64,000 bases of DNA from Chlorops oryzae. Lineage: Eukaryota > Arthropoda > Insecta > Diptera > Chloropidae. The notes below the pieces were generated by a model. That model worked only from the letters and a program-made list of their open reading frames with translations. It was not told the origin of the DNA and made no database searches. A program made the translations under genes and the position numbers. This document shows, piece after piece, positions 11,101 to 21,086 of this stretch. The stretch spans positions 66,951,589-67,015,588 of the forward strand of contig CM035806.1 of assembly GCA_020466095.1 (NCBI GenBank), read 5' to 3'. The stretch's first letter is position 1, and every line of letters starts with the position of its first letter.

Positions 11101-11281
11101 ATACGATCGGTATGTTGTGACAGATATCGATGGAGCTCAGAAAGGTCGACGAAAATTCACCACGGTCGCAAGCAGTGATAAAATGAAGCCATGGTGTGTA
11201 CTCTTGCCAGAAATCGATGAAGACTATATCAAGCCCGAAGAAGACGATGATGAAGACTTAGCAAACACCAGCGATCCGTAA
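8036..11281 (+). CDS. Pol polyprotein: zinc knuckle, protease, RT, RNase H, integrase
   Basis: The frame opens at 8003 after a stop, and the first ATG is at 8036, in the +1 frame relative to gag. Residues C23-x2-C26-x4-H31-x4-C36 form a CCHC knuckle, then the protease motif D65-S-G. The RT has YFTTLDMMSGYYQIEI and a catalytic box that reads YVDE (residues 363-366) instead of YVDD, so the third catalytic aspartate is replaced by glutamate. RNase H (LHTDASS, YELEVLAVVEA, VTDCSA) follows. The integrase has an HHCC finger (CHDDVGH with CIQCC) and DDE residues in HMDHLGP, ITDRGTAF and GLAERVNQ. About 1,080 aa is a normal length for Gypsy pol and no stop is present. The GAA codon suggests this copy is reverse-transcriptase defective unless trans-complemented. 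Confidence 0.92.
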   Translation: MLHAKKLTIQTRKKVSGQKKRRCEICDVTSHDSKSCPKRNMVNSIANVVTKEIFLEGTPYEALIDSGSAVSLCKSFIASRFGQKLQQCDKLLSGFAGGNCVSREKIRSIEVSIDGHVFENDIFVIDDKIMPYDIIIGIDILSKARVIIENGQCNILSISTKDVNLENDLSPGQKNKLLSTLINYSKCFGEKLIDLGKCNLMKMEVSVTTSNPIAKKPYSIPIPKQQVVEEIVSELIKREIVRPSNSVYASPIVLVSKSNGENRLCVDYRALNAVTEKQPWPMPTVDGVLSTLAEKKYFTTLDMMSGYYQIEIEESSKQYTAFITHNGHYEFNRMPFGLRNAPCVFQKMMAKLIEPLKGKVISYVDEVIVASKTFEEGLHYLVEFLKIIEKEGLTLRLSKCFFMKTNIEFLGHEIDENGIKPGRRKTEAIKEFPVPENITDVRRFLGLTGYFRKFVPNYALIASPLTHLLRKNHAFEWTFECGRSFRKLIDVITSDPVLGIYDINKEHQLHTDASSIGLAAILFQREDNGVLKPIAYFSRACTDPERQYHGYELEVLAVVEACQRFRMYLLGKRFVIVTDCSAITSIKTTTPMIPRISRWLLRLLEFDFTAIHRSGRLMNHVDAMSRAPVGEPTGVDDVTASLMAINISEDDWILTMQKQDDHLQEIVDVLTTKKPPPQRKVYDKHFIFKRNRLYKRNPSGADQLVVPKGMRWRIIKMCHDDVGHPGVDGTMKRLQLHFWFRRSRNFVKSYIKACIQCCYNREPRKECQLFGMEIPKIPFEILHMDHLGPFIRSRRQNEYIMVIVDALTRYTIITAVKSTKTKPVIDAMNNLTLYFGSPRRIITDRGTAFTSAVFADYCNNNNIQHTKVAVRTPRSNGLAERVNQSILAYLRTSEDVKGWDDEIRNMQWKLNTTANSTTKFSPIDLMYDFPLKDISGNRLLAALHNDPQENQVPMIQRRQEAIKNIEIAREKWKRRFDAKYKMPHIYKEGDLVLLESALPSTGESRKLDPRYRGPYSIARVLRYDRYVVTDIDGAQKGRRKFTTVASSDKMKPWCVLLPEIDEDYIKPEEDDDEDLANTSDP

Positions 11282-11315
11282 CTCGAGGACGAGTTAAGTA
11301 TCAGGATGGCCGAAC

Positions 11316-11579
11316 TGTCATCGTATTTTATGTTTCCAATATCATTTTGACTCACTGTAAATTTTTGCCTATTGTATTGTTAGTATACGCCCACGGTACA
11401 TTGTTCATGTTAACACACTCTCATTTTCTCAAGGTCACTCATACGTTTCATTGTATTCATTTTATGTTTTTACTCTTACGAGAGGGCTTCTTGCTAGAAA
11501 CGATTAAAGAGAGAGATCACTTTTGGTTTCAACGTTAAGCGATGCACAGCGTTTCATTGTTAGTCGCGCTAGCTTGACA
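11316..11579 (+). repeat. 3' LTR of retrotransposon 1
   Basis: 264 bp, TGTCA to TGACA, followed by the CCGA target duplication. The sequence just before it (11281-11315) is purine-biased only in part, so the polypurine tract is weak or diverged. Confidence 0.92.
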
Positions 11580-11583
11580 CCGA

Positions 11584-11944
11584 TATTTTAAGCCCCTGGG
11601 AACGAGGAAATTTAACCATCGCCAAAAATGGCCACCTTAATACATATATAAAAAGATGTGACCTGTTGTGAATATTTTGCAACTTGCAAGGTTAATTTTC
11701 CAAAAAATCTGATTAGCCGAAAGAAAATATGTTCACTGAAGATGTTCACCGAAATTTTTTTTTTGTTTCATGCAAAAGAAAAATCTTTTTATGCAATTCG
11801 ACATCATAATAGGCCTATTATGATGTCGATTTTAAAATCATAATGAAGCATATTATGAAACTAGATTTGAGGAAGTATAAAAAAAAATTTTAAAACAAAC
11901 AAAAAGCATGGCATACTACCAGGGTTTGTAATGAATTTCAAAGC
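11584..11944. other. No recognisable gene
   Basis: AT-rich flank with a short palindrome TAATAGGCCTATTATGATG near 11807. Nothing coding is supported. Confidence 0.5.
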
Positions 11945-12150
11945 GTGCAATAATAAATTTCAAAACGCACGCATTTCAAAAAATACAAGGCAAGGTGTGC
12001 AATAATAAATTTCAAAACGCACGCATTTCAAAAAATACAAGGCAAGGTGTGCAATAATAAATTTCAAAACGCACGCATTTCAAAAAATACAAGGCAAGGT
12101 GTGCAATAATAAATTTCAAAATGCACGCATTTCAAAAAATACAAGGCAAA
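11945..12150 (+). repeat. 52-bp tandem repeat, four copies
   Basis: The unit begins GTGCAATAATAAATTTCAAA and contains ACGCACGCATTTC and ACAAGGCAAG. Units start at 11945, 11997 and so on at 52-bp steps. The last unit carries ATGCACGC instead of ACGCACGC. It is non-coding. Confidence 0.9.
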
Positions 12151-12760
12151 AATAAGCAGAGCATACTACGAAGTTGTATAATAAAGAATTTCAAATTATG
12201 AATCTGTCAAATAAAAATAAAAATTTTCTTCACAAAAAAAACGTTTTCTTAAATTTAGGTTAAAATCTAGTTTGAAATCTTATTGCATAAAATATTGTTC
12301 GGCACTCGTGTCGAAACTCAGCTTATTTCGCACTCGTGGTATTGTAAAACTCGGCTGCGCCTCGTTTTACAACATTTACCACTCGTGCAAAAAAAAGCTT
12401 CATTTCGACACTTGTATCGAAAATATCTATTATCAATTCGAAAATCTTGTTCGAAGATAAAAAAACATTTTTGTGTTTAGCTCCTCTATTCCTAGGAAAT
12501 TTTTTTTAGGTTTTTATATCTCAAAGATTGTTATATCGTCATGAAATCAACTGAACTCTACATTTCGCACCCTTGCTACTACATCGGCACAATTCAAAAT
12601 TTCGTATTTCGCGAAAATCATTCAATCATTCTTGAAACTAACGAGAAATAATATTGATAGTGTATTCGATATATTTATTCGACCTTTAATAAATCCAATG
12701 TTTTCAGTGAAAAAATTACTTCATAACTTTTTCCCGTTTCTTTTATTTTCGAGCTTAAGG
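12151..12760. other. No recognisable gene; one stem-loop
   Basis: Around 12345-12376, GTAAAAC-TCGGCTGCGCCTC-GTTTTAC forms a stem-loop flanked by CACTCGTG words. The rest is AT-rich and unrecognised. Confidence 0.45.
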
Positions 12761-12801
12761 TCATGTAAACTATAAAATTTTTTTATTTTATACGTTCAAT
12801 A

Positions 12802-12830
12802 TTTCGCCCTTCTTCGAAGAGCATCTTCAG
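12802..12830 (-). ncRNA. Hammerhead-ribozyme-like core of the Penelope-like element
   Basis: On the minus strand the order is CTGAAGA (12824-12830), a 7-bp stem GCTCTTC/GAAGGGC with a 3-nt loop (12806-12822), then GAAA (12802-12805). This is the CUGANGA-stem II-GAAA core known from hammerhead motifs in Penelope-like retroelements. One unpaired base (12823) lies at the stem foot. Stems I and III were not resolved, so activity is not claimed. Confidence 0.55.
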
Positions 12831-12872
12831 GAACACTGTCAAGAAACATTAACAATTTTTAAACAAAAAAAA

Positions 12873-13355
12873 TTTTTTTTTTAAACAAACATATTCAAAA
12901 CTACTTACATAAAATTAAAAAGACAAATAGTAAATTTATAACATTCAAGACGCGAATAACAAAAAAGGCTGGCGCAAAAAAAATTTTTTTTTGAAAAATA
13001 AACAAACAATAAAAACAGCTGAACTCTAACTTTTACTTATTCTGACTATTTGTGTTTTCTTATTTTCCCATGCTTATATATCAAGTGTCTGTAGATATGT
13101 GCGACGTTATCGGTGTCTGTTTTGTAATTGATGCATTTAATTGTTGGTGTATTTAGAATGTGCAGCATCTCTAATGTAAGTCTCTTGTTATATGTGTGTT
13201 CAGTTTGTAGTATGTGTATATTGTCGAAATCTGGAGGGTGCTGCTTTTCGGCACAGTGGGCCGACAACGCTGTTTTCTGTGCTGGATTTGAAGTGCGTGT
13301 ACGTAGATTGGATTTATGCCCACTGAGTCTTGTTCTTAGTGTGTTTTTTGTTGTC
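12873..13355 (-). repeat. Left arm of 480-bp inverted repeat (Penelope 3' end)
   Basis: Reverse complement of 14584-15064. It contains the endonuclease C-terminus and the 3' UTR. The arms are nearly identical. Confidence 0.85.
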
Positions 13356-13624
13356 CCTATATATATTCTATCGCATTTTTCTGTGTTGTTTCCTGTGCAT
13401 TTTATGCGATATATTACGTTATTCTTGTCCAGTTTGTCTATTTTGCTTTTTGTATTGCTGAAGAATCATCTCCCGGTGTTCTTTACTTTAAACGCAATTT
13501 TGATTTTTTGGCTGTCATAGTATTGAATTTTGTCCATTCTCTCCATTATTTTTAGAACATAAGTCATTGAAATATATTTCCTTGGTAGTTCATCTTGCTG
13601 CTTGGTGTTAGGTTTAACTTTGTT
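13046..13624 (-). pseudogene. Penelope GIY-YIG endonuclease domain, disrupted
   Basis: On the minus strand, downstream of the RT, the third frame reads KVKPNTKQQDELPRKYIS, then IKIAFKVKNTGR, a TGA stop near 13473, and then NNVIYRIKCTG with RIYIGTTKNTLRTRLSGHKS. The last two are the VIY and YIG halves of a GIY-YIG nuclease. HPPDFDNIHILQTEHTYNKR follows, as in other Penelope-like elements. The domain would nick target DNA during retrotransposition. Two lesions separate it from the RT: a frame change in the T-run at about 13626 and the in-frame TGA. Confidence 0.75.
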
Positions 13625-13625
13625 T

Positions 13626-14609
13626 TTAAAAAAACTTGTGTAAAAGCTTCTTCGTTACATGGTTCGGAAAACTATTTAATGTCAATATGTATTCTATTAA
13701 TTCTATATTCTTCTTGTGAAAAAGATGGTCGCTGATTGTCAAAACTCTCCTTATGAAGTTATTTGCTGTATTTTTAATCATGTTCTTAGGATGTTTCGAA
13801 AAATAATTGATGATCCTCGCAGACGCTGTCGGCTTCTTGTACCAATCCATTTTAATTATTCTTCCGTCTCTTATTAGTTTTGTGTCCAAATATGCTAGTT
13901 CATAGTTGTCCTCTTCTTCTTTGGTAAACTTAATACTGCTATGATAACTGTTCAATGTTGTCATTATTGTATCCACTTGGTCCTTTTTCACAATAGCAAA
14001 AATATCGTCAACATACTTCGTCACAAGCTTGGGTTTGATGTCTAGTTTTTCGATACATTTGTCAAGACGAGTTTCCATAACTATATCTGCTACTACTGGC
14101 GACGCTGGAGAGCCCATAGGTAATCCTTTCTGTTGCGTATATATCCGGTCCTTGTATTTGAAATATCTGTTGTCCTTGATACAGAAAGCCAGAGTCTTCA
14201 TAAAAAATTGCTTAGTCCATGTACTTGATCTCATGGTTTCGTCCCATTTGTCTTCTATGATGGTCAAGGCATGTACAACTGGGATACTCGGGAATAAGGA
14301 TATAACATCAAATGATATCATAATTTCGTTCTCTTCTATTGTTATGTCAGTGAGTTTGTTTTTAAAGTCTATTCCATCCTTAACATTATATACAGAATTT
14401 TCTGTAAAGGTTTTGAGGGTCTCTGCCATATATTTGCATAATCTACTCGCCCGCGCGTCAATCGTGGAACATATTGGTCTAAGTGGTGTGTTTGGCTTGT
14501 GAATCTTCGGAAGTCCATATATCCTAGGAGCTTTTGGTGCACTAATTTTCATAGAATGTTGTTCTCGTGAGTCAATTATGTTAGACAACAAAAAACACAC
14601 TAAGAACAA
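13626..14609 (-). pseudogene. Penelope-like reverse transcriptase, 5'-truncated
   Basis: The 327-residue open frame contains Penelope-type RT blocks: APRIYGLPKIHKPNTPLRPI, then MISFDVISLFPSIPV, GLPMGSPASPVVADIVME and the catalytic KYVDDIFAI. These resemble telomerase-like and Penelope RTs, not Gypsy or LINE RTs. The first about 15 residues come from the inverted-tail junction and are not RT; the RT-specific part starts near SREQHSMKI. The normal N-terminal region of about 250 aa is absent. The catalytic aspartates are intact. The frame ends early at a T-run where the downstream linker and nuclease continue in another frame. Confidence 0.88.
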
Positions 14610-15064
14610 GACTCAGTGGGCATAAATCCAATCTACGTACACGCACTTCAAATCCAGCACAGAAAACAGCGTTGTCGGCCCACTGTGCCGAAAAGCAGCA
14701 CCCTCCAGATTTCGACAATATACACATACTACAAACTGAACACACATATAACAAGAGACTTACATTAGAGATGCTGCACATTCTAAATACACCAACAATT
14801 AAATGCATCAATTACAAAACAGACACCGATAACGTCGCACATATCTACAGACACTTGATATATAAGCATGGGAAAATAAGAAAACACAAATAGTCAGAAT
14901 AAGTAAAAGTTAGAGTTCAGCTGTTTTTATTGTTTGTTTATTTTTCAAAAAAAATTTTTTTTTGCGCCAGCCTTTTTTGTTATTCGCGTCTTGAATGTTA
15001 TAAATTTACTATTTGTCTTTTTAATTTTATGTAAGTAGTTTTGAATATGTTTGTTTAAAAAAAA
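14584..15064 (+). repeat. Right arm of 480-bp inverted repeat (inverted Penelope tail)
   Basis: Inverted duplicate of the element's own 3' end at its truncated 5' side. It encodes the SAHCAEKQHPPDF peptide on the plus strand. Such inverted tails are known for Penelope-type insertions. Confidence 0.85.
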
Positions 15065-15861
15065 ACACCCAGAAACAGTAGAGATAGACCATACAAAATG
15101 TATATAGAAATGACCAGCGTCAGCAGGAGTTTCGATTTAGATATGCCCGTCCGTCTGTCTGTCTGTATACAGTTATCTTATCGAAGGAGTTGAGCTATTT
15201 TGAAGAAATTTGGTATGCGTGCTAACGGGGACATGAGTAAGAACAAGTTCGAGAATGGATCCGATCGGACCATTTTTAGGGGTACCTCCAGTACTAGGGT
15301 CTGTTACGAAACTCACAAAAACTGCTCTAAAATCGAATTTTAAAGGTATTTTGATGAAATTTGATATTTGAACATGCTTAAAGGCAAGTAATAAGATATT
15401 CAAAATTTGAAAAAGTGGGCGTGGCAGAAGGGCATTTTTCGTATATTCTCTCCTACACCCGAAATTCAAATGGGACTTGAATGAAATTTGGCACTTATGC
15501 TTCCTTTGTAGCCATTAACATCCTCCACAAAAATTTCCTTGATTGGTCCCTTGTTAAGGGTACCTCCAGTACTAGGGTCTGTCACAAAAATCTCAAAACT
15601 GCCTCAAAATCGGACTTTTTCGAAATAGTTCAATGACGATTAGAATTGGAGCGTATATTTAAGCCTGTGATTGAAATTCAATAAATTGGAAAAGTGGGCG
15701 TGGCAAAAGGGGAGTTTTCATAAAGAAATTCAACAAAATTCGGTATATGGGGCCTCTTATGGCCTTAAACACCTCTTGATATTAAAACATATTTGAGCAT
15801 GTGTGTCTGTGTCGGGTATTCTATTATCAGGCTCGCCTGACTATAACACCCTTACTTGTTT
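15065..15861 (-). repeat. Family B repeat, copy 1 (one end lost at the Penelope junction)
   Basis: It carries the family words CACCCAGAAMCAG, GATAGACCATA, a GTCTGTCTGTC run, GTACCTCCAGTACTAGGGTC and the terminal hairpin TGTCGGGTATTCTATTATCA followed by GGCTCGCCTGAC and CTTACTTGTTT. It is reversed relative to copies at 19150, 42000 and 48559. Non-coding. Confidence 0.75.
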
Positions 15862-16927
15862 TAAATTGAGTTTTAGGGGTCGCTACCATGTCCGTTAAGT
15901 TGGCGCTGATTTTTTTGAATTTTTAAGAAATAAAGGTTTTGCTGGATTGTGCCGGGCTTGTGCAGCTATGTGCGGGACAAATAAATTTATCCTTAAACAC
16001 ATTTTTTATGGGGAGGTCCTTTTTTTTCCCTCGGGTTGGCTCCGAAATTTTGGAATTTCTTATCATAGAACAATGTGACAGCATGTGCTGCTATGTGGTT
16101 TTCGCCAGAAGAATATTTTTCACAGCTCCATCTATACAGCCACTGTATAACTAGCAAGCTAGTAAAAGACCGCTAGAAAACCACTAATCCGCGATATCTA
16201 AAAAATTAGAAAAAAGGATCTCCTTATAAAAATTGTATTTTAAGATGATTTGTTCTTTTCAATCCCGCACATACAAGCTGCACAAACCCGGCACAATCCA
16301 GCAAAATGTTTTTTTGATAAGAAATTCCAAAATTTCGGGGCTAACCGTTGACTAAAAATAAGAAAATCCTCATAAAAATTGTATTTTAAAATAATTTTTT
16401 TTTTAATGTATTACATAGCAGCACATAGATAAGTGGCGCTTAATTTAAAACTGAATACTCGCATTCGCGAATATCGGCGACATATATTCGCATTTGCATT
16501 CGCATTCGCGAATGTTTAAAGAACCACATTCGTAACATCTCTAGTCGCTACAATAGGTCAAAGTTTGAGATAAGTGAAATCTTAAAAAAGCGTGCCTAAA
16601 AATGTGCTATGAATTTAATTTAATTTATTTTTACTCAGTATATTTTGAATGTGAAAAAAACCCAGAATGTTACACTATGCGATTTATGATTATTTTTTCT
16701 TTCAGTAAATTACTTCACCATACTCTGCAGTCTTGAGCTTTTAAAAGCAAGGTATGATTTCTGACAACAAATTTAATTTGTTGGAATTATTTTTAATCCG
16801 ATTTGAATGGCTTTGTAAAATAATACTTTCGTCCTTGATTTTGAATAAACACATTTTTTTGAGCTTTTCTTATTTGAATTGAATTTATGTATGTAAATGA
16901 ATTTCAAATAACTTAGTTTTGAATATT
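15862..16927. repeat. Foldback arms (15934-15976 and 16263-16305) in unrecognised DNA
   Basis: TTTTGCTGGATTGTGCCGGG at the left returns inverted as CCCGGCACAATCCAGCAAAA, and both are bordered by AAATTTTGGAATTTCTTATC-type words. The remainder to 16927 is AT-rich with no gene. Confidence 0.55.
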
Positions 16928-17232
16928 TAGTTTTGCGCGAATCTTGTAACAGCTAGACCTAAGCTCCGTAGATATAGGCAATATATATATATATATTCTT
17001 GATCATGATCGAAAACTGATTCGATTTAGACATGTCCGTCTGTCCGTCCGTCCGTTTGTCCGTACGTCTGTGGTCGGACGTACGGCTGGACCAATCACGT
17101 CAAAATTCGGCACGCATGTAATCGGACCGAGTATGATCCTAAGTGAAAATTGTGATATCCGCGAATCAATATTGTCGGGACACTGGGTATCTGAAAATCG
17201 GGCTTGACCGACTCTATCTTTCTTACTTGTGT
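16928..17232 (+). repeat. Family A repeat, internally deleted copy
   Basis: It begins TAGTTTTGCGCGAATCTTGT, has a GTCCGTCCGTCCGT run and ends GGGACACTGGGTATCTGAAA then CTTTCTTACTTGT. The 128-bp direct repeats are deleted. Confidence 0.75.
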
Positions 17233-17918
17233 TAACATTATTATTGCCTTTTATAATATTCGTATAGCAGTGGGATTCATTCAGGCTCGCAAATGATTGA
17301 ACGACTCTTTGTAGGCATTTCGCAAAATTTGTGTTTATTCATATAAAAATTCGTTCCTTTTTCGTATTGGGACTTAAGTTCATTTCACCTTACATTTTAT
17401 GTTTGTCAAGCTCGATAGACTGCGTAGATCAGCTTCAGCCCGTTTTACGAAAAAGGTTCTTACGTATTGCGAAACCAATCCCAATGCGAAAGTTTTTCAT
17501 GCTTTGTTCAATTTTATCCATACAAATTTGAACATATAAATTCCCATTTCGAAAAATTTCCTATTTCGTAAAAATTGCGAAGCTGCATGAATCCCACTAC
17601 TATAAATTATCGGCGCCTGTTTCTCGAAGAATATATTTTTAAATTCTGAGGAATTAACTTTTCTCGAGAGTAATCTTCTTGATTTTCAAATATTTGGGGG
17701 GGAAGAAATTTGATGGGGAATGGATATTTGACCCATACCCATAATTTCCAATACCCTTTCTATTTAAAAAAAAAGAGAACTTTAGTGTCGATAAAGAAAA
17801 TTCCTCGGGAATATTCAGAATTGGGCTGAAGAAGATCGAAAAATAATCAGCTGAAAATGCTTCAAGACAGAACGTTCCAAGCCGTTGTAACACGTTAAGT
17901 GGAAATATTAATCTAAAC
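17233..17918. other. No recognisable gene
   Basis: AT-rich sequence. Short open frames show no domain. Confidence 0.5.
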
Positions 17919-17919
17919 G

Positions 17920-18689
17920 ATGGTTATTTTTGCTTCGACTGATAAAAATGATATACAACAACAGGTTAAAAAATGGTGCGATCGATTGACGATGTTTGGG
18001 ATGCGCCTTAATATCAACAAAACGGAATACTTGACAACAGACTCAAGCGAAACACGAACCATCTCGATAAATGATACTGAGTTACCAAGAACTAACAAAT
18101 TTAAATACCTTGGTTCAACGATCACTGCTAATGGAAAAACAACACGTGAAATTACTGAAAGATTCAACGCTGCTTGGTTGAAGTGGCGCTCACCAACTGG
18201 CGTGCTATGCGATAAAAAGATACCCGACCGCTTAAAATCTAAGATTTATCGCACGGTCATTAGGCCCGTTGCCCTTTACAGTTCAGAGTGTTGGCCAATA
18301 ACGAAAGAAACGGAACGTTGTCTCAGTGTCATGGAAACAAAGATGCTTCGCTGGATCTCCGGGCTGACACGTCTTGATCGAATACCAACCGACACGATCA
18401 GAAATGATATGGAGTCGTTTCAATAGCTGATAAAATGCGCGAAGCAAGATTATGTTGGAATGGCCACGTACTACGTGCTGGTGAGAGCACTTTGGCAAAG
18501 AGAGGTTTGTGGCTTGAGGTAACAGGTGTTCGGCCAAGAGGACGACCAAAACAAAGATGGCTAGACAGTTTGAAAAGGGACCTCCAAGCGACTGATCTAA
18601 GAATCGAGGATGCAGTGGATAGAAGAAAATGGAGAAAAAACTCAAAACATGCGGACCCCGGTATAAGCCGGGAAAGAACACGCTAGAAA
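17920..18689 (+). pseudogene. C-terminal part of LINE reverse transcriptase, one frameshift
   Basis: Frame 17920-18426 reads LNINKTEYL, KFKYLGSTIT, RPVALYSSECW and MLRWISGLTRLDRIPTDTIRN. After a frame change near 18423 it continues as MREARLCWNGHVLRAGE and RPRGRPKQRWLDSLKRDLQ. These are the well-known thumb and C-terminal blocks of RTE/craniofacial-development-protein-like LINE ORFs. The catalytic YADD lies upstream of the truncation and is missing. The apparent start ATG and first residues come from the target-site duplication, not from the LINE. Confidence 0.85.
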
Positions 18690-18694
18690 AATAA
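17933..18694 (+). mobile_element. 5'-truncated RTE-like LINE insertion with 14-bp target duplication
   Basis: GATGGTTATTTTTG occurs at 17919-17932 and 18695-18708 and brackets the insertion exactly. Only the 3' end of the element is present (about 760 bp), as expected from aborted reverse transcription. The tail is a short A-rich GAAAAATAA, not a long poly-A. Confidence 0.85.
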
Positions 18695-18708
18695 GATGGT
18701 TATTTTTG

Positions 18709-19149
18709 TAAGTTTAATACATTAATTTCGATAACTGCATATGATGTAAGAGTGTAGGTCTAGCTGTTCTTCTTCCTAATCCCTGCAATGTGTTAGAGCT
18801 ACGCTGCTTCAACAAAGTCATGTAGCACGAGGAAAAGAGAAGCATGCTATGCAGCGAAATCTTTAGCTCTTCTGTGTGGAAATGAAGTGTTTTTGCATTG
18901 CCACTTTTATTTTTAATTTTGGGAGATATTCGACTACATTACATATAAAATATCTAACAAACTCATAAAGTGCTATTAAAGGCTAAAAAAACACAAAACT
19001 AATCAAGGAAACTCAATATAAAGGAGCAATAGAAGTTTTTCTTTAGCCCTACTTTGTCCACATAACTTTTTAGTCACTCTGCTTTAGTAACAATAAAACA
19101 TTCTAAACACAATCAAATTCGTAGCCTTAGTTCAAAATGTATGTCAATT
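18709..19149. other. No recognisable gene
   Basis: AT-rich, without ORFs, domains or strong repeats. Confidence 0.5.
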
Positions 19150-19753
19150 TATTATAAAACAAGTAAGGGTATTATAGTCAGGCGAGCCTGACAATAAAAT
19201 ACCCGACACAGACACACATGTTTAAAAAATTTTTGAACCACGCACAAAAAACAGGACCACTAAGAAAGAATATTCAACAGGTTTTAAGGCCATTAGATGC
19301 CGAATATACCGACTTTTGTTAAATTTGTTAATGAAAACCGCCCCATTTCCACGCCCACTTTTTTGCAATTTTAATCGGAGGCTTAAATATACGCTCAAAT
19401 TCATTGAAGTTTCATTGAAATATTTCGAAAAAGTCCGATTTTGAGGCAGTTTTGGAATTTTTGTGACAGACCCTAGTACTGAAGGTACCCCTAAAAATCC
19501 GATCGGGTCCATTGTCGAACTTGTCCCCGTGAGCACGTATACGTATATTTCGTCAAGATAGCTCAACTCCTTCGATAAGAAAACTGTATACAGACAGACA
19601 GACGGACGGACTAAAATCGATCTAAATCGAATCTCCTGGTGACGCTGATCATTTCTATACATATTTTGTATGGTCTATCTCGGCTGGTTCTGGGTGTTTC
19701 ACACAACCACACAAACGCAATATACCCTCGAAACAGAGTGTGTCGGGTATAAT
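19150..19753 (+). repeat. Family B repeat, copy 2
   Basis: It starts AAACAAGTAAGGGTATTATA with the hairpin GTCAGGCGAGCCTGAC, has the CAGACAGACAGACGGACGGA run and ends CAATATACCCTCGAAACAGA then GTGTGTCGGGTATAA. It is shorter than copies 3 and 5. Confidence 0.8.
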
Positions 19754-19824
19754 TAAAACATTCATGCACATTAGTCAAAAACATATCGTGATACATTTAT
19801 TAAAGCTTAAATTTTAAACTTTTA

Positions 19825-20702
19825 GGGTGGTAGTTACCAAAAAAGTTTATCTGAGGTTTAATCTTAATCCTTCGAAATAAAAGTGGTAGTTACCGGGTCA
19901 ACTTAAACTGTTCTTAAAAGATTCGATATTCGAATAGGCTATTTTAAGCTGATTTCGAAAACTTTTTATCAAAGAAAATATTGCGTTTGTTCATCCGAGT
20001 GTAACATCCACCCCTAATAGTGCCAAATCATACGAAAATGGAAAGAAATTATCAGCGTTACCAGGAGATTTGGTTAAGCCATGTCGTCTGTCTGTCTGTC
20101 TATCCTTATGTATACATTTTTCTCGTCGAAGAATTTGATATATCTCGACGAAATGAGGTTTGAATATGCAGGGAAGTATGCGTAAAAGAAGTTCGAGTCT
20201 GTTTTAAAAATAGTAAAAACTGCTATTAAATCTATATTTTTGAATTCTTTTGATGAAATTTGAAATGTAAGTTTTTTTTAAGACTCCCAATGCTCTTTTA
20301 AAAATTTGGGAAAGAGGGCGTGACCAAAGAGCGGCTTTGCAAAAATGTCTTACACCCACAGTTCATAAGAGAATGGGACGCAAATCATTATGTGAACTTC
20401 TATTAAACCCCATAACCATACACTGTACAAACATTTTTGTGGACGTGGTCTAAAGGCCACTTTTGCAAAAAAATTTTTGCTATATATATGTACAGGTATG
20501 TATAAATAATGTGTCGGATATTGGAATGTCAGATTCGTTTTTATTTTTTTATTTCTGTGCTCTGTTCGAATTTTCGAAATTTTCACATTTAAATTTAAGA
20601 CTACTACGACGTGGTATTAAGCTAGGTTTAAACGATTTGGTAACTACGAAAACTTAAGCTAAAGCTAAGAATTCCCTTTAACCGCTCTGGTAACTACCAC
20701 CC
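19825..20702. mobile_element. TIR element flanked by TTA, carrying a diverged family-B-like core
   Basis: GGGTGGTAGTTACC at the left is inverted as GGTAACTACCACCC at the right, with TTA on both sides (19822-19824 and 20703-20705). Inside, TTACCAGGAGATTTGGTTAA and a GTCTGTCTGTCTGTC run recall family B. No transposase. Confidence 0.6.
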
Positions 20703-20705
20703 TTA

Positions 20706-21086
20706 AAGCTATATAAAAACCCAAGCCGAGGCCGGGTTTCTATGATAGTTTTCTTGCAAGTGGCATTATAGTGCCACTTTGTGTCTACCCGTATTATTGT
20801 TGGTAGTGTTTTGGTGAATTTCTCGAAATTATTGAATTTTTATTGCTTGAGAATGGTTCAAATATACAAATGAATTCATTCCTGCATATCTCTGCCGTGT
20901 ATCGTATTTCAAAGCGTAAGTATCAGTGCTGCCAGTGTGATTAAACTAAAACTACTAAGTGCCATAAAAAAGGAATCTCGCTTTAAGAAAAAAATTTTGC
21001 TGTTTTTGTTGGAATTTTGTTAAGTTTTTCTTCTCCTTAGTTGATTATTTTTAATTATTGTCAATAAAAAAGATAGAAAATTTAAT
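20706..21086. other. No recognisable gene
   Basis: AT-rich flank of LTR retrotransposon 2. Confidence 0.45.

Larger units (their letters stand above)
6074..11579 (+). mobile_element. LTR retrotransposon 1 (Gypsy-like), complete, 5.5 kb
   Basis: LTRs at 6074-6338 and 11316-11579 begin TGTCA and end TGACA. A 4-bp target duplication CCGA is at 6070-6073 and 11580-11583. Order is LTR, gag, pol (protease, RT, RNase H, integrase), LTR, which is the Gypsy order. There is no envelope ORF. The LTRs differ by only a few bases, so the insertion is young, yet the RT catalytic motif is altered (see pol). Confidence 0.93.
12760..15064 (-). mobile_element. Penelope-like element, 5'-truncated, with inverted tail copies
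   Basis: The minus strand carries a Penelope-type RT (13626-14609) followed by a GIY-YIG endonuclease (about 13046-13560), the diagnostic domain order of Penelope-like elements. The 3' region at 12873-13355 is repeated in inverted orientation at 14584-15064 (about 480 bp each), so the truncated 5' side is capped by an inverted tail. A hammerhead-like motif sits beyond the 3' tail at about 12802-12830. The element abuts a family B repeat at 15065. The left border is uncertain. Confidence 0.85.

Noticed and set aside
11945..12150. CRISPR-like array
   Set aside because: Units are contiguous with no unique spacers, and the genome is eukaryotic.
13128..13520. Plus-strand hydrophobic frame that could be a membrane protein
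   Set aside because: It is antisense to the Penelope endonuclease; part of it recurs at 14581-14811 only because of the inverted tail.
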